Assembly: GCF_001983935.1 (NCBI RefSeq)
Contig: NZ_CP017641.1
Location: 7,118,001 to 7,182,000, forward strand
Origin: Fuerstiella marisgermanici
GTDB lineage: Bacteria; Planctomycetota; Planctomycetia; Planctomycetales; Planctomycetaceae
Reading direction: 5' to 3'
DNA length: 64,000 bases
The notes below the pieces were generated by a model. The model had not been told where the DNA came from and searched no databases. It saw only the letters and a list, made by a program, of their open reading frames with translations. This document shows, piece after piece, positions 44,691 to 55,506 of this stretch (position 1 is the first letter of the stretch; each line of letters begins with the position of its first letter). Made by a program: the position numbers and the translations under genes.

Positions 44691-47600
44691 ATGAATCCGT
44701 TGACAGTATCACGATTCCGTCAAAAAAAACGCGAACGGTTTGCCGAAGGTCGTTGCCGTGTACCTGCGTGGACTTCGCTGGCTTCAGGCGGAAGTTTCTT
44801 TCTCTCCTTTGCAGTTCTGCTGTTTTCGGCCGCTGCAACGATAGCGGCGGACGATGTCCGCAACCGGGACGCTTCAGAAAAACCTGCGGACCTGATCGCG
44901 TACGATTCGTTTGACTACTCGCGCGGGCTGTTTCGAGGCCAGGACCTTGGGCTCGGCTGGAAGAATCCATGGAAAGTCTCACGGTCAGCGGTTCCTGAAA
45001 TCACCGACGACGTCTCGCCGACAGTGACAGCCGCAAACAAAACTGCCGCTCGAGTCCTCAAACTTCGCGGCACGGGAGCTCGCAACAATCCGCTGCGACG
45101 AGAGCTCAAACAGCCACAAAGCGACGATGATTTGTTTGTCCGGTTTGATCTTCGGTATCTCGGTGAGGACGCACCATCGGAAGTGGTCGATCCGGAATTC
45201 TTCGTGCTGTGGCTGGATCGACTTGATGGCGGTGATCATTCAACGCATGCGGCCAATGTTCCAAACATCGGACTTCATACTGCCGACCGAGGTCCGAAGA
45301 AAGGGCGGAACGTCTTCATGATTCGGATCGGTCCGGCCAACACGTCGTGGACGAAAATCGAAGTTCAGCCGAACAGAACGTACCGTGTCGTCGCCAAACT
45401 GTCGAAGTCCAGGCCGGGCGACAGAGCTGACTATGACCGGCTGGACATGTGGATCGATCCAACGCCTGACAAACTGTCGTCGCCCGACGCCACCGTTTCC
45501 GGTGCGCAAAGCACCGGTCTGATTCGATGGATTGGCTTTTCCACCGGAGTGAAAACTGAAGCCTCTGATCGCATTCATATCGACGACCTGCTGCTGACAA
45601 ATTCCTGGAAAAGTGTGCTCGACGATTCCGTGAACAGTGTTGCGGAGCCGGAGCCTGCCGGGCATAACGGAGTGGTTTGGGATAAGCCAGTTGACTTTAA
45701 ACGCGACGTTTACCCCGTGCTGAAGTCGCGTTGCTTTGATTGTCATGCGGGCGACAAGCCAGATTCCGGTTATCGACTGGATGTATACCGCGAACTGCTT
45801 GGTTACAGCACGGGCGAGGTCCTGGCGGAACCGGGCGGCAGTCGACATAGTCGGTTGCTGGAAGTGGTGGCAGCAGATTCTGAAGAAGACCGGATGCCGC
45901 CGGACGGCGACGATCCGCTCACCGATCAGCAGATTGCGATGCTCAAGGCGTGGATCGATCAGGGCATGAAGTGGGATGACAAGCTTCTACCACCTCCTTC
46001 ACGCAAATCTGACCATTGGGCGTTTCAATCGGTCGGTCGGCCCGATGTTCCACACGTCGACGATCGCAGCTGGATTCGTACTCCGGTCGATGCCTTTATT
46101 CGGCGTCGCCATGCTGACGCTGGAGTGACGCACGCAGCGGAGGCAACGAAGCAGACTTTGGTGCGTCGTTTGTATCTGGACATCATCGGTCTGCCCCCGA
46201 CCCCGGAACAGGTCGACGAGTTCCTGTTTGATGAATCTCCGAAGGCTTACGAAGATCTGGTCGAACAGCTTCTGCATTCGCCTCACTACGGCGAACGGTG
46301 GGGGCGATACTGGCTGGACCTGGCTCGCTGGGCCGAAAGCCAGGGATACCAACATGACATCGTGCGGCCCTATGCCTGGCGTTATCGCGATTATGTCATC
46401 GACAGTTTCAACGCAGACAAGCCGTACGATCGCTTTCTGCGAGAACAGCTTGCGGGCGACGAACTGGAGCCGTATTCAGACGAAAACGTGATTGCCACCG
46501 GATTTCTGGCCGCCGCAAGAATCAGTGGAAATCAGGAAGATACGAACATCCAACGCAACGACGTGATGGTCGACATCGTCAACGCAACTGGCAGCGCGGT
46601 ATTGGGGCTGACGCTTGAATGTGCTCAGTGCCACAACCACAAATTCGATCCTGTCAGCCAGCGAGACTACTATCGGCTGCAGGCTTTCTTTGTGAAGGGC
46701 CAGTTAGGAAACCTCTCACTTCGCGATTCCGATGCAAATAATCCGACAGACCTTGAAAAGTGGATCCCGAAGCCTGCATTCAACTTCTACTCAAAAGAAG
46801 CAAAGGCACTGGTTCGTCAAAAACTGTTTCAGCCAATCAAGGAACCTCACACATGGGGCTACCTTTCTGCCGAAACCGGCCGTCCGAATATCGAACGCTT
46901 TCCCGTCGTCAATCGGCGCCCCATTCGATGGCAGCCAGCTTCGTTAAAGCAAATGGAAGCTCGAATGCTGATTCGCGGGGACGCTGGAAATCAGGGGCCG
47001 GTCGTGAACAGCGGCTGGCCGGAAGTGTTGGGAGCGACTCCGAGTTCTCTCGGCGATAAGCCGCGGTCCGCCCTGGTCGACTGGATGGCCGACCCCCAAA
47101 ATCCGTTGGTGTCCCGAGTTTGGGTGAATCGGCTGTGGCAATACCATTTTGGTCGTGGCATCGTGGCGACGCCAAGTGACTTCGGTGTCGAAGGCGCGAA
47201 GCCGACTCACCCTGAACTTCTCGACTGGCTTGCCACGGAGCTCATGACCAACGGATGGAGCACGCGGCACATCCATCGACAAATTCTTCTTTCCAGCACG
47301 TATCGACAGGAACGACGCCACAACAAAGCCAACGCGGCCATCGACATCGATAACAAGCTGCTGTGGCAGTGGCCTCGCCGCCGGCTGGAGGCTGAAGCGA
47401 TCCGTGATTCTGTATTGGTGGCGACCGGAGAACTCGATCGTCGCGTGGGAGGTGTCAGCGTGCCACCGGAACGCGAAGAAGACAATCTTCGCCGGACGAT
47501 CTATCTGTTCCAGCAACGCAGTGCGATGCCCTCAGTCATGGAAATGTTTGACGCTCCGGAAGGCATCGCCAGCTGTTCTCGCCGATCCGTTTCCACCGTC

Positions 47601-47861
47601 GCATTGCAGCCCCTGTTCATGTTGAACAGTCAGTTCATGGCTCGCCGAGCAACCGCACTGGCTGAAGCTGTTACGAATTTGGCCAGTGAGCCTGATCAGC
47701 AGATTGATTTTGCGTTTCAGAGAACTCTATCGCGATCACCCGACGCCGACGAACGGCAACTCGCTCGTGAGATTCTGTCATCGCGTTCCAACGACCAGTC
47801 GTCACTGATGCAGCTGTGCCATGCGTTACTGAATTTAAATGAGTTCGTGTACATCCCCTGA
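44691..47861 (+). CDS. PSCyt1-DUF1549-DUF1553 protein (planctomycete cytochrome-like) with N-terminal jelly-roll domain
   Basis: 1056 residues, exported (signal about 33-53, ending TIAADD). Residues about 65-300 are a beta-sandwich of the lectin/LamG-like kind ([12 protein letters not shown] ... [12 protein letters not shown]), an extra domain relative to the standard architecture. PSCyt1 follows, with the haem motif CFDCH at 348-352 and [17 protein letters not shown]1549 comes next ([25 protein letters not shown], quoted only by its end: [17 protein letters not shown]; also [11 protein letters not shown]), then DUF1553 ([33 protein letters not shown]). This is a hallmark planctomycete protein group paired with DUF1501, as here 32 bp downstream. 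Function is unresolved; an electron-transfer or sugar-processing surface complex is the usual suggestion. Confidence 0.95.
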   Translation: MNPLTVSRFRQKKRERFAEGRCRVPAWTSLASGGSFFLSFAVLLFSAAATIAADDVRNRDASEKPADLIAYDSFDYSRGLFRGQDLGLGWKNPWKVSRSAVPEITDDVSPTVTAANKTAARVLKLRGTGARNNPLRRELKQPQSDDDLFVRFDLRYLGEDAPSEVVDPEFFVLWLDRLDGGDHSTHAANVPNIGLHTADRGPKKGRNVFMIRIGPANTSWTKIEVQPNRTYRVVAKLSKSRPGDRADYDRLDMWIDPTPDKLSSPDATVSGAQSTGLIRWIGFSTGVKTEASDRIHIDDLLLTNSWKSVLDDSVNSVAEPEPAGHNGVVWDKPVDFKRDVYPVLKSRCFDCHAGDKPDSGYRLDVYRELLGYSTGEVLAEPGGSRHSRLLEVVAADSEEDRMPPDGDDPLTDQQIAMLKAWIDQGMKWDDKLLPPPSRKSDHWAFQSVGRPDVPHVDDRSWIRTPVDAFIRRRHADAGVTHAAEATKQTLVRRLYLDIIGLPPTPEQVDEFLFDESPKAYEDLVEQLLHSPHYGERWGRYWLDLARWAESQGYQHDIVRPYAWRYRDYVIDSFNADKPYDRFLREQLAGDELEPYSDENVIATGFLAAARISGNQEDTNIQRNDVMVDIVNATGSAVLGLTLECAQCHNHKFDPVSQRDYYRLQAFFVKGQLGNLSLRDSDANNPTDLEKWIPKPAFNFYSKEAKALVRQKLFQPIKEPHTWGYLSAETGRPNIERFPVVNRRPIRWQPASLKQMEARMLIRGDAGNQGPVVNSGWPEVLGATPSSLGDKPRSALVDWMADPQNPLVSRVWVNRLWQYHFGRGIVATPSDFGVEGAKPTHPELLDWLATELMTNGWSTRHIHRQILLSSTYRQERRHNKANAAIDIDNKLLWQWPRRRLEAEAIRDSVLVATGELDRRVGGVSVPPEREEDNLRRTIYLFQQRSAMPSVMEMFDAPEGIASCSRRSVSTVALQPLFMLNSQFMARRATALAEAVTNLASEPDQQIDFAFQRTLSRSPDADERQLAREILSSRSNDQSSLMQLCHALLNLNEFVYIP

Positions 47862-47893
47862 ATCCGGTCAATCGCTCAAGAACCCAGAAGACC

Positions 47894-49300
47894 ATGAACA
47901 TCAATCGCAGAACAATGCTGCACGAAAGTGCGCTCGGATTCGGTTCTCTGGCATTGACGTCAATGATGCTGGAAGACAGTGAGGCGGCTGACCACGCGCA
48001 GGTCCTGAACGCCGCAGCTCATCATGCGCCCACGGCAAAGAGCGTCATCTTTTTGTTTATGTCGGGCGGCCCGGGGCAGACAGATTCGTTCGACCCCAAG
48101 CCGGTGCTTGATCAACTGGATGGCCAGCGAGTCCCCGATTCCATCGTGGCCACTATTCCGAACATCCCGCGTTCCGGAGCCGACTCAAAGCTCTTCGCAT
48201 CGCCGTTCTCGTTTAGGCAGTACGGCGAGAGCGGCATTCCGGTTTCAAGCTTGTTTCCTCACACGGCTCAGATGGTCGACGAACTGTGCGTGGTGCGTTC
48301 GATGAATCATCGCGTTCCCGTCCACGGTCCCGGCGAATGCATCGCTCTTACCGGAACGGGCGTTGGCGATCGGCCAAGCATCGGAGCGTGGACCAGCTAT
48401 GGACTCGGCAGCCAAACTCGCAATCTGCCCGGCTTTGTGGTCTTTCTGTCGAACACCAACGGACCGGCCCCACAGCTTCCTGGCTGGGGAGCAGGATTTC
48501 TTCCGGCCCGTTATCAGGGAACTCTCGTCGATGGCAACAGAGGTGTTCCGTACACCGACATGCCCGGCGGCTACACAGAAGCCAATCGACGACAACAGCT
48601 CGACTTCATCAACAAGATGAATCGCCGTCACATCGAACGCATCGGGCCGGATTCCGAACTGGAAGCTCGCATCGCGTCGTATGAACTGGGTTACCGAATG
48701 CAGGCATCGGCACCTGAGGTCTTCGATCTGGCTGTCGAATCTGATCACACTCGCGCGATGTACGGCCTGGATGAAAAAATAACAACGGAATTCGGAACGC
48801 ACTGCCTGCTGGCGCGTCGTCTGGTCGAACGAGGCGTCCGGTGCATTCAGCTTCGCAACGGCGGCTGGGATGCTCACAGTGGCCTGCAAACCAATCACAT
48901 TCGATGCAGCGCTCGAACAGACAAGCCGATCGCCGGTTTGTTACGAGACCTGAAACAACGAGGCCTGCTCGAAACGACACTCGTCGTTTGGGGCGGAGAA
49001 TTTGGCCGCACCCCAACAATTGAAGGGGCGAGAACAGGGAGGAGTCGCGGACGAGACCACTCGCCAGCAGGCTACACCATGTGGCTCGCTGGCGGCGGGA
49101 TCAAAGGCGGACAGATAATCGGCGCGACAGATGAACTGGGCTTCGTCCCCACAGAACGTCCATTGGCTCCGGCCGATATGCATGCCACTTTGCTGCACGC
49201 CATGGGAATCGATCAACACAAGCTGATGTGGAATCACAACAACCGAGACGAAATCCCAACAGTCTTCGGCGGAGAAGTGATTCAGGAAGCATTCGCGTAG
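47894..49300 (+). CDS. DUF1501 family protein
   Basis: 468 residues with a Tat-like signal ([18 protein letters not shown]). It belongs to the DUF1501 group, which has a sulfatase/alkaline-phosphatase-like fold: [20 protein letters not shown] at the start, [16 protein letters not shown], and [16 protein letters not shown] and [17 protein letters not shown] at the end. It starts 32 bp after the PSCyt/DUF1549/DUF1553 gene; the two are nearly always neighbours in planctomycetes and probably act together outside the cytoplasmic membrane. The enzymatic reaction is not known. Confidence 0.95.
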   Translation: MNINRRTMLHESALGFGSLALTSMMLEDSEAADHAQVLNAAAHHAPTAKSVIFLFMSGGPGQTDSFDPKPVLDQLDGQRVPDSIVATIPNIPRSGADSKLFASPFSFRQYGESGIPVSSLFPHTAQMVDELCVVRSMNHRVPVHGPGECIALTGTGVGDRPSIGAWTSYGLGSQTRNLPGFVVFLSNTNGPAPQLPGWGAGFLPARYQGTLVDGNRGVPYTDMPGGYTEANRRQQLDFINKMNRRHIERIGPDSELEARIASYELGYRMQASAPEVFDLAVESDHTRAMYGLDEKITTEFGTHCLLARRLVERGVRCIQLRNGGWDAHSGLQTNHIRCSARTDKPIAGLLRDLKQRGLLETTLVVWGGEFGRTPTIEGARTGRSRGRDHSPAGYTMWLAGGGIKGGQIIGATDELGFVPTERPLAPADMHATLLHAMGIDQHKLMWNHNNRDEIPTVFGGEVIQEAFA

Positions 49301-49337
49301 TTGAATTTCCCAAATGACCTTCCATCGAAATCGTCGT

Positions 49338-49419
49338 GTGTGTGGCCGAGGCTGGAGCGAGGAACGAGCGAAACCCCGGGGCTTCCTTCGCTTCGCTCAG
49401 GCCAACCCCGGCCACACAC
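49338..49419. terminator. Long imperfect hairpin after the DUF1501 gene
   Basis: GTGTGTGGCCG (49338-49348) is the reverse complement of CGGCCACACAC (49409-49419). Between them are further short complementary patches (GAGCGAGG / CTTCGCTC-like). It lies 38 bp after the stop codon. It may be a terminator or a dispersed palindromic repeat; there is no U-tract. Confidence 0.5.
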
Positions 49420-49475
49420 ATCGCTTCTAATTCCACTTGGATCTACTCAGGCCCGACGACGAATCGTCATCGTAA

Positions 49476-51524
49476 CCCAACTTCCCCAGCAGCGGCACAA
49501 AATGTGGTTGCAGAGAATTTATTCGGCGTGTTTTTGTTATCGAAGTTTCAAAAGTCCAGCGTTTGAAATCTGAAACACGATGTAGTGACGACCTCTGATC
49601 TGGCCGGTCAGAGATCGATCGGTAGCATTTGCGATCATGTTCATTCGCCAATGCCATCGGATCAAAAACGGTCGTCGCCACGCCTACTGGGCGCTGGTCG
49701 AATCGTATCGCTCGGCCAGTGGGCCGCGGCAGCGGGTGGTCGCGTGGCTGGGGAAGCTTGACGAAGCCGGTCGACTGGGCGTGCATCAGGCGGCGGAAGT
49801 TTTGGCCGGTAGCGATGAGGTTGCACCCGGTGTCACCGCTGATCAGTCACAACCGCTCAGTCGACAGATGCGATTCGAGTTCGATGATGATGCGTCTGCC
49901 GTGACTCCGCGATGGGTCGAAGTCAACGCCGCCGGAGTTCGTGTGGAAAACCTGCGACAGTTCGGCGGGCCGTGGATGGCTCTGCACCTGATTCGCACGC
50001 TGCAACTGGATACGTTCCTGAGCAACGCGATCCCTGAAGGTCGTGAACTGGTCGGCTGGGATGTGAGTTCGCTGATTCTGATCATTGCGCGGCTGCTCGA
50101 ACCTGCCAGCGAACTCTTCACCGCCGAACAATGGTATCCGAAAACGGCACTGCGGGATCTGCTCGGCGTGAGCGAAGAACGTGTGAACGATAATCGGCTG
50201 TACCGCACACTCGATCAGCTGCTGCCGCACAAGGACGCATTGGAAACGCATCTGAAGAATCGCCTTGGCCATCTGTTCGATCTCGAATACGACCTGCTGA
50301 TGTATGACGTCACCAGCACTTACTTCGAAGGTCAGGCCGAACGCAATCCGCTGGCTCAGCGTGGCTATTCGCGCGATAACCGCAGCGACTGCAAGCAGGT
50401 CTGCATCGGGCTGGTGGTGTCTCGATGCGGAATGCCGCTGGGATACAAGGTGTTTGCCGGCAATACGGCCGACGTTACTACCGTGGAACACATCGTCGAA
50501 ACGATGGAAGCACGCTACGGGAAAAGCGATCGCATCTGGGTCATGGATCGCGGCATGGTGTCGGAAGACAACATCGAATTCCTGCGCGAAGGCGGTCGAC
50601 GCTACATCGTCGGCACTCCCAAATCGATGCTGAAGAAGTTTGAACACGAGCTGCTGAAGGAAGACTGGACCAGCATTCGCGATGGCCTGGAAGTCAAGGT
50701 CGTGCCGTGGCCCGGCAGCGACGATCCGGATGAATCGGAAGACTGCAACACATCGCCGGAGACATTCATCCTGTGTCGCAGTCGCGATCGATCAAAGAAG
50801 GAAGAAGCGATCACACAGCGCTTCGAAAAGAAGATCGAAGAGTCGCTCATCCGCATGACGGCGCGGTGCGATAAACAGAAACGCGACCCGATGAAGGTCG
50901 AACGTGAGATCGGCCGGCTGCTCGGAAAGAACACTCGAGCGGCAAAGCTCTTCGACGTGAAAGTCACGAAGACAGATGACGGGGCCGCACGCATCGAATG
51001 GTCAAAGATCGAAGCTACGCGTGACTGGGCGACTCTGAGTTCCGGATGCTATCTGCTGCGAACGAATGTCAGCGACTGGTCCGACGAAGAACTTTGGAAG
51101 GCGTACATCCAACTGACCGAAGCGGAAGCCGCGTTCCGAATCCACAAAAGCGATCTTTCGATCCGCCCGATCTGGCATCAGAAGGAGGACCGTGTTCTGG
51201 CACACATCTTCGTGTGTTTTCTGGCGTATGTGTTGTGGAAGACGCTCGGCCAGCTGTGCAGCAAAGCAGGGCTGGGCGACGAACCGCGCCGTGTGCTTGC
51301 GGAGCTGTCGGAGATCCGTTCGATGGACGTCGTCCTGCCCACTCGCACCGGCCCGGAGATCCGTACTCGCTGCGTCTCAAAGCCGTCCGACCATCAGCAG
51401 ATTCTTCTGGAAAAGCTGAGCCTCAAACTGCCCTCAAAAATAATCCAAAAGCAAATGTAGTGGAAACTTCTGGCCGCTCACCCCACAAAACACTGCCTTC
51501 GTGACTCGAGTTGGGGAAGTTGGG
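49476..51524 (+). mobile_element. IS1634-like insertion sequence, copy 2
   Basis: A 2049-bp element with the same 13-bp ends (CCCAACTTCCCCA) as copy 1 and the same orientation. It is flanked on both sides by GTAA (49472-49475 and 51525-51528), a clean 4-bp target duplication. Removing one copy of GTAA restores CATCGTAACGATG, a palindrome centred on A. Differences from copy 1 are concentrated in the left untranslated region and in the last 350 bp of the gene. Confidence 0.95.
49637..51460 (+). CDS. IS1634-family (IS4-superfamily) DDE transposase, copy 2
   Basis: 607 residues, intact, with the same catalytic residues as copy 1 (Asp224 in [10 protein letters not shown], Asp304 in VMDRGMVS, Glu in [10 protein letters not shown]). 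It has only two amino-acid changes from that copy. Given the clean target duplication this is the more recent or better-preserved insertion. Confidence 0.95.
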   Translation: MFIRQCHRIKNGRRHAYWALVESYRSASGPRQRVVAWLGKLDEAGRLGVHQAAEVLAGSDEVAPGVTADQSQPLSRQMRFEFDDDASAVTPRWVEVNAAGVRVENLRQFGGPWMALHLIRTLQLDTFLSNAIPEGRELVGWDVSSLILIIARLLEPASELFTAEQWYPKTALRDLLGVSEERVNDNRLYRTLDQLLPHKDALETHLKNRLGHLFDLEYDLLMYDVTSTYFEGQAERNPLAQRGYSRDNRSDCKQVCIGLVVSRCGMPLGYKVFAGNTADVTTVEHIVETMEARYGKSDRIWVMDRGMVSEDNIEFLREGGRRYIVGTPKSMLKKFEHELLKEDWTSIRDGLEVKVVPWPGSDDPDESEDCNTSPETFILCRSRDRSKKEEAITQRFEKKIEESLIRMTARCDKQKRDPMKVEREIGRLLGKNTRAAKLFDVKVTKTDDGAARIEWSKIEATRDWATLSSGCYLLRTNVSDWSDEELWKAYIQLTEAEAAFRIHKSDLSIRPIWHQKEDRVLAHIFVCFLAYVLWKTLGQLCSKAGLGDEPRRVLAELSEIRSMDVVLPTRTGPEIRTRCVSKPSDHQQILLEKLSLKLPSKIIQKQM

Positions 51525-51529
51525 GTAAC

Positions 51530-51819
51530 GATGCCGTCTCCGCCGCAACGGCAGCGGCCAGTGGTCGCGTTGCCGGTTCCGGCGAACGTATTCGACTCGG
51601 CTTCATCGGTGTTGCCAATCGAGGTAGCCAGTTGATGAAAGCGTTTGCAGATCACGACAAACGTGAAACGATCACACTTTGCGACGTCGATTCCAACGCA
51701 CTTGCGAAAGCCGCCGCGAAGGTGAAAGGCAAGACGTTTCGAACGGGCGACTTTTGAGAACTGATCACCGTGGAAGCTGTCTTCATAATGGCAGCCTCAA
51801 GCCGCCTGCCGATGTTGCG
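51530..51819 (+). pseudogene. Decayed Gfo/Idh/MocA oxidoreductase, N-terminal fragment
   Basis: Directly after the IS the plus strand encodes DAVSAATAAASGRVAGSGER, then IRLGFIGVANRGSQLMKAFA and ITLCDVDSNALAKAAAKVKG, ending TGDF. This is the Tat-signal tail and Rossmann start of an exported Gfo/Idh/MocA protein. At 51755-51757 a TGA stands where relatives have an Arg codon (GDFREL); the next codons still read ELIT. Homology ends near 51820, where the convergent gene ends. The 5' end, including the twin arginines, is missing on the other side of the IS. It was probably a third gene of the PSCyt-DUF1501 operon. Confidence 0.8.
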
Positions 51820-54654
51820 TTATTCTTTTTCCACGCGTACATGAAGTCGCGTGGTCGCGGTGACACCATCTTTCCGACTGCGTTGGACGCTGACAATGTA
51901 GTCGCCCGGCTTCTCGTAGGTGTGTTGAGTGATGGCATAGCCGTCCGCAGCCTGTTGGACGGCGTTCCCGTCTGATTTCACTGCCACGGCAGGGCTGCCG
52001 TCACCGAAATCCCAAACTTCGTTCCCATGCTGATTCTGGAACGACCGCACCTTAAACGTAATCGGTTGATTCACCTTGTTGTCAAAGGTCGGCCAGTATG
52101 CCGCGTGAATTCTGGGAACGTATTCGTCCGGCTTTTGCGGGTCGAGCACGTGCACGTAAGCAAAATCGTAGTCGACGTTTCCGGCCTCGTCTGTGACCTT
52201 TAGGATCTCACTAAAAACACCAGGCTTGCTGAACGTGCGCGTCACGCGTGGCCCGGTCGCCGTTGTGCCATCGGAAAATGTCCATTCATATTTCTGAATG
52301 CTGTCAGTAGCACTCCACGACGCAGAACCGTCCAGCACCGCGTCGTTGCCAGCGATCAGGAAACTCTTCCGGCGAGCGTTCGCGACCAGCTTTGGCTGAT
52401 ACTGACGACGGTACGCTTCCCACAAGAATGCATAACCCGCCTGAGTGCCCCACTTGCCGGACGGCTGGCGGCTCTTGATTTCGAAGTGCAAATGCGACCA
52501 GCCACCACTGGACCCCTTTTTGCCCAACAGACCAATCTCAGTTCCCTGATCGATGGTCCGTCCGGGCTTGATTGTGTCGTTGATCTTGTGCAGATGACTG
52601 TAACGATAGTACCAACCACGTTCGTCCCGCAAATAAACCACGTCGGCTCTTGGCGCGACCGGCGTTTTACCTTCGCCATAACGTGACTTGCCGCCCCCTT
52701 CCAGCAGGTATTCGGGCAACACATCGTCGCCGGCAGAAACGACAACGGCGTCGGTCGCAGCAATGACTTTGACCAGTTCTTCCGTGCCGCCGATATCCAT
52801 TCCGCTGTGGTAGTAGATTTTGGGAAGAACCTTCGTTCCGCCATCGACCGGTTCGTTGTCAAACCACGTTCGAGTCGCAAACCAGCGCTGGTCGACGGGA
52901 TACATCAGCGCTCCAGGTTTCATTAGCGGAGAATCCTTCGGCCACAAACGCAGCCTTGCGTCTTTGTCCAGTCCCCAAAACGTCGGCGTGCCGTTGCTGT
53001 TGTATCCCTTTGTGACCGAGCAATCGATCTGCACTCCGGCGACCTGTTGAGGCAGGTTATACATCCCCGATTCGAGTATGATGTTCTCACCGTCGACCTG
53101 CACGGTGACCATCGCACTGCGAACGGCCTGACGAATGGGATCGCGAGTTTCCTGCAGGTCTACCAGTTTGACGTCGACTTTCTCGCCGCTACAAAGTTCG
53201 ACCGTTGTCGATTCACCGATGGACAGATCAACGACTCGCACAAGCGGGTTGACGGTGGAAGCATCTGCTGCGTCCGCCGGCTTCAGCAGTTTTCGGACAG
53301 CATCGGTAAGAACCCGTTCGACACCCGGTGCCACAGAACTCGCGCGGGGACTTGCTTCGTAGCCACCTTCGCTGTACGCCACTTCGGTGCCAATGTAACC
53401 CGGACCGTAGTCGCCATAGGCCGCCATGGCGACGTTCAAATCTGGTCGCATCGCTTTTGCGGCCAGTTGATATTCGACGAATAATTCGCCCGGCATGTGC
53501 AGGATTCGTGCTGTTCCGACGCGCAGACAGGATATGTCGATGGCGTGGCCCGCCTGACAACGCCGCAGCCACGACAGCTTTCTGGCGGCACCCACTGCAA
53601 CCTTTCCTGCATCGTCAGCGGTTAGCGATTCGAGCAGTTCCTTTTCGTTCAGATGTTCGGCCACCGGCAGCCTGGCGGGAACGGTCTGCCAGCCAAGGTC
53701 ATCAACGGCCAGCGGATGCTTTTTTGTCGATTCCCATGCTCGCTTCATGCCATCGGCCACGCGATTTGCAAGAACCATCCGATTCGGTTTGGATCCATCG
53801 TTGTACTTGCCCGCGCCGATGTTTCCGCCTGCACCGTTAAAGTGAACATGCAGCGCTGTCGGCACGGCTTGCCCGCGAATGAAACGGGCAATGCCCGGAA
53901 AATCGGGGCTGGGAATGCCCGTGCGATAATAGCTTTGAGGATGGCAGGCGTAATAGCTGAGGGCCGCGATCGGCTGGTCCTTGTTCCAGAACGAAAGCAG
54001 GTTGAGATTGGGATCGATTGCGCCTTCCGGTGCCGCCCGCAAAGCGGGATTCTTCGTGGCTGTATAGCGAGTTGCCGATACTTTTCCGTCGTCTCCCAGT
54101 ATCCGACGATTGGAAGCGACTTTCTGCACTTCACCGACGCCCCAGCCATAGTGAGTAGCAGGCTGAGCCGTCGCCAGCGACTTTTTGACAGCATCGCTCG
54201 CACGCTGAAGAACCTGCCGCGGAAACGCGCCTTCGTAGCGACCGAGATCCTTAACACCAAGGTCCCGCAGAATCTGTTCGGCCTCAAAATCGCAGCCGGG
54301 CGCGTCGTGCTGATGCAGCGTGTGCACGGCCACTCGATCGGGAGTTGTCCCAGCAGCATTCGCCAGTGCTTCGCGGAAGGCATCGTTGCCGCCGTTGCCG
54401 ATGCCGATCCAGTCCACGGCGCACAACACGATCGGCTTTTCGTTACTCAGCAACACAATGCCGCGACAACGAAGCGTCAGTTCATCAACACGCTTCACGG
54501 GATCGTAAGCCATCACGAATCCCACCGGTGGCGTTGCATCCACATCGAACGTCGCAACCTGGACGGCTTCCGCACGTGCCGCTGCCGCCGGCCGGACAAT
54601 CAGGAAAATATTAAGCGCGGCCAAAAGAACAATCGAACGTCGTCGCGATTTCAT
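51820..54654 (-). CDS. Exported multidomain protein: neutral ceramidase-like domain, M23 peptidase, two PKD domains
   Basis: 944 residues from ATG 54654, preceded by AGGAAG at 5 bp. The signal peptide is [22 protein letters not shown]. Domain 1 (to about 460) resembles neutral/alkaline non-lysosomal ceramidase-type proteins: [50 protein letters not shown], and [15 protein letters not shown]. Domain 2 is an M23 (LytM-type) metallopeptidase with HSGMD (His616, Asp620) and SHLHFE (His721, His723), a complete zinc site. The C-terminal 200 residues hold two PKD-like beta-sandwiches ([28 protein letters not shown]). Ceramidase-like enzymes cut amide bonds; M23 enzymes cut peptidoglycan cross-bridges or glycine-rich peptides. 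The combination is unusual and its substrate is unknown. Confidence 0.88.
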   Translation of the reverse strand: MKSRRRSIVLLAALNIFLIVRPAAAARAEAVQVATFDVDATPPVGFVMAYDPVKRVDELTLRCRGIVLLSNEKPIVLCAVDWIGIGNGGNDAFREALANAAGTTPDRVAVHTLHQHDAPGCDFEAEQILRDLGVKDLGRYEGAFPRQVLQRASDAVKKSLATAQPATHYGWGVGEVQKVASNRRILGDDGKVSATRYTATKNPALRAAPEGAIDPNLNLLSFWNKDQPIAALSYYACHPQSYYRTGIPSPDFPGIARFIRGQAVPTALHVHFNGAGGNIGAGKYNDGSKPNRMVLANRVADGMKRAWESTKKHPLAVDDLGWQTVPARLPVAEHLNEKELLESLTADDAGKVAVGAARKLSWLRRCQAGHAIDISCLRVGTARILHMPGELFVEYQLAAKAMRPDLNVAMAAYGDYGPGYIGTEVAYSEGGYEASPRASSVAPGVERVLTDAVRKLLKPADAADASTVNPLVRVVDLSIGESTTVELCSGEKVDVKLVDLQETRDPIRQAVRSAMVTVQVDGENIILESGMYNLPQQVAGVQIDCSVTKGYNSNGTPTFWGLDKDARLRLWPKDSPLMKPGALMYPVDQRWFATRTWFDNEPVDGGTKVLPKIYYHSGMDIGGTEELVKVIAATDAVVVSAGDDVLPEYLLEGGGKSRYGEGKTPVAPRADVVYLRDERGWYYRYSHLHKINDTIKPGRTIDQGTEIGLLGKKGSSGGWSHLHFEIKSRQPSGKWGTQAGYAFLWEAYRRQYQPKLVANARRKSFLIAGNDAVLDGSASWSATDSIQKYEWTFSDGTTATGPRVTRTFSKPGVFSEILKVTDEAGNVDYDFAYVHVLDPQKPDEYVPRIHAAYWPTFDNKVNQPITFKVRSFQNQHGNEVWDFGDGSPAVAVKSDGNAVQQAADGYAITQHTYEKPGDYIVSVQRSRKDGVTATTRLHVRVEKE

Positions 54655-54702
54655 CTCGTCTTCCTGTCTCGACAAATAAGCAGACAGGGACGCTAAAAAC
54701 GA

Positions 54703-55167
54703 TCATTCGCGCATCAACGCCATGATTTCGGCTCCGAGCTTCAGATCTTCACAAGATCCGAACTGCTGCTTTCGAAGGTAGCCGTTGCGGTCGATGAGTA
54801 TCTGCGTAGGCGTGCCCTGCATTTTGTAAGCGGCCATTGTAATCGGTAATAGCTGTGTGGAAACCCTGTCGATGCCAACCGGAAACGTGATGCCGTATTC
54901 GTGCAGGAACGCAGCGAGGGCGTCTCGACCGCCCTGAGCCGCGTGATGTTCAAACACCGTGTGCAGCCCGATGACGGCAACGTCCTGATCATCAAATGTA
55001 CTCGCAACTCGTTTGGCCTGAGGCAACGCTTCGCCGACACAGCCTGGACACAACATTTGAAACGCTTCGACCAGGACGACTCGCCCCCGCAGTTCCTGTA
55101 GCGTCAATGGGGCAGGGGTATTTAGCCATTCAGAAACGTCCCAGTCCGGGGCGAGCTTGAAGCTCAT
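54703..55167 (-). CDS. Thioredoxin-fold redoxin (AhpC/TSA or TlpA-like)
   Basis: 154 residues with no signal peptide. The order is typical of redoxins: LTLQELRGRVVLVEAFQMLCPGC with the CPGC active site, VAVIGLHTVFEHH, then the cis-Pro region GTPTQILIDRNGYLRK. It is expected to reduce disulfides or peroxides in the cytoplasm. It lies upstream of the ceramidase/M23 gene on the same strand (49 bp) and is probably cotranscribed with it. The redox partner is unknown. Confidence 0.9.
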   Translation of the reverse strand: MSFKLAPDWDVSEWLNTPAPLTLQELRGRVVLVEAFQMLCPGCVGEALPQAKRVASTFDDQDVAVIGLHTVFEHHAAQGGRDALAAFLHEYGITFPVGIDRVSTQLLPITMAAYKMQGTPTQILIDRNGYLRKQQFGSCEDLKLGAEIMALMRE

Positions 55168-55506
55168 CGTGTTTCCCTTTCATCAACCCGACGATCAGCA
55201 ACGACGCCAGCAGATAAAGTCCCCGCCATTGACGCGGACGAAACTTCTCCATGATTCATATGGAACGCAGCCCCTTAACCGCGAGAGCCGGAACCGACTT
55301 TATTTCTGCGGATTACGCGTCGCCCAGTCGCCCGCCATCTTTATCCGAATAAAACGATCTCGACATCGTATCTCGCGCGAAGCGACTACGCTTCCTTCCT
55401 ATGCCTCCGGCTCTACAATCCGGCCTGCAGAACCTGTCAGGGCTACCCCGGCACCTCGATTCCACACGCAGCACCGGCGGCATGCTATTACCCGGAACTC
55501 AAATTC
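55168..55506. other. Intergenic region between divergent genes
   Basis: About 340 bp without a supported gene. Open frames here are short and lack ribosome-binding sites. It should contain the promoters of the redoxin unit and of the large gene to the right. Confidence 0.5.

Noticed and set aside
21189-51524. Composite transposon made of the two IS1634-like copies and the DNA between them
   Set aside because: Copy 2 has its own 4-bp duplication on both sides, so it was a separate single-element insertion; the outer flanks do not match each other.
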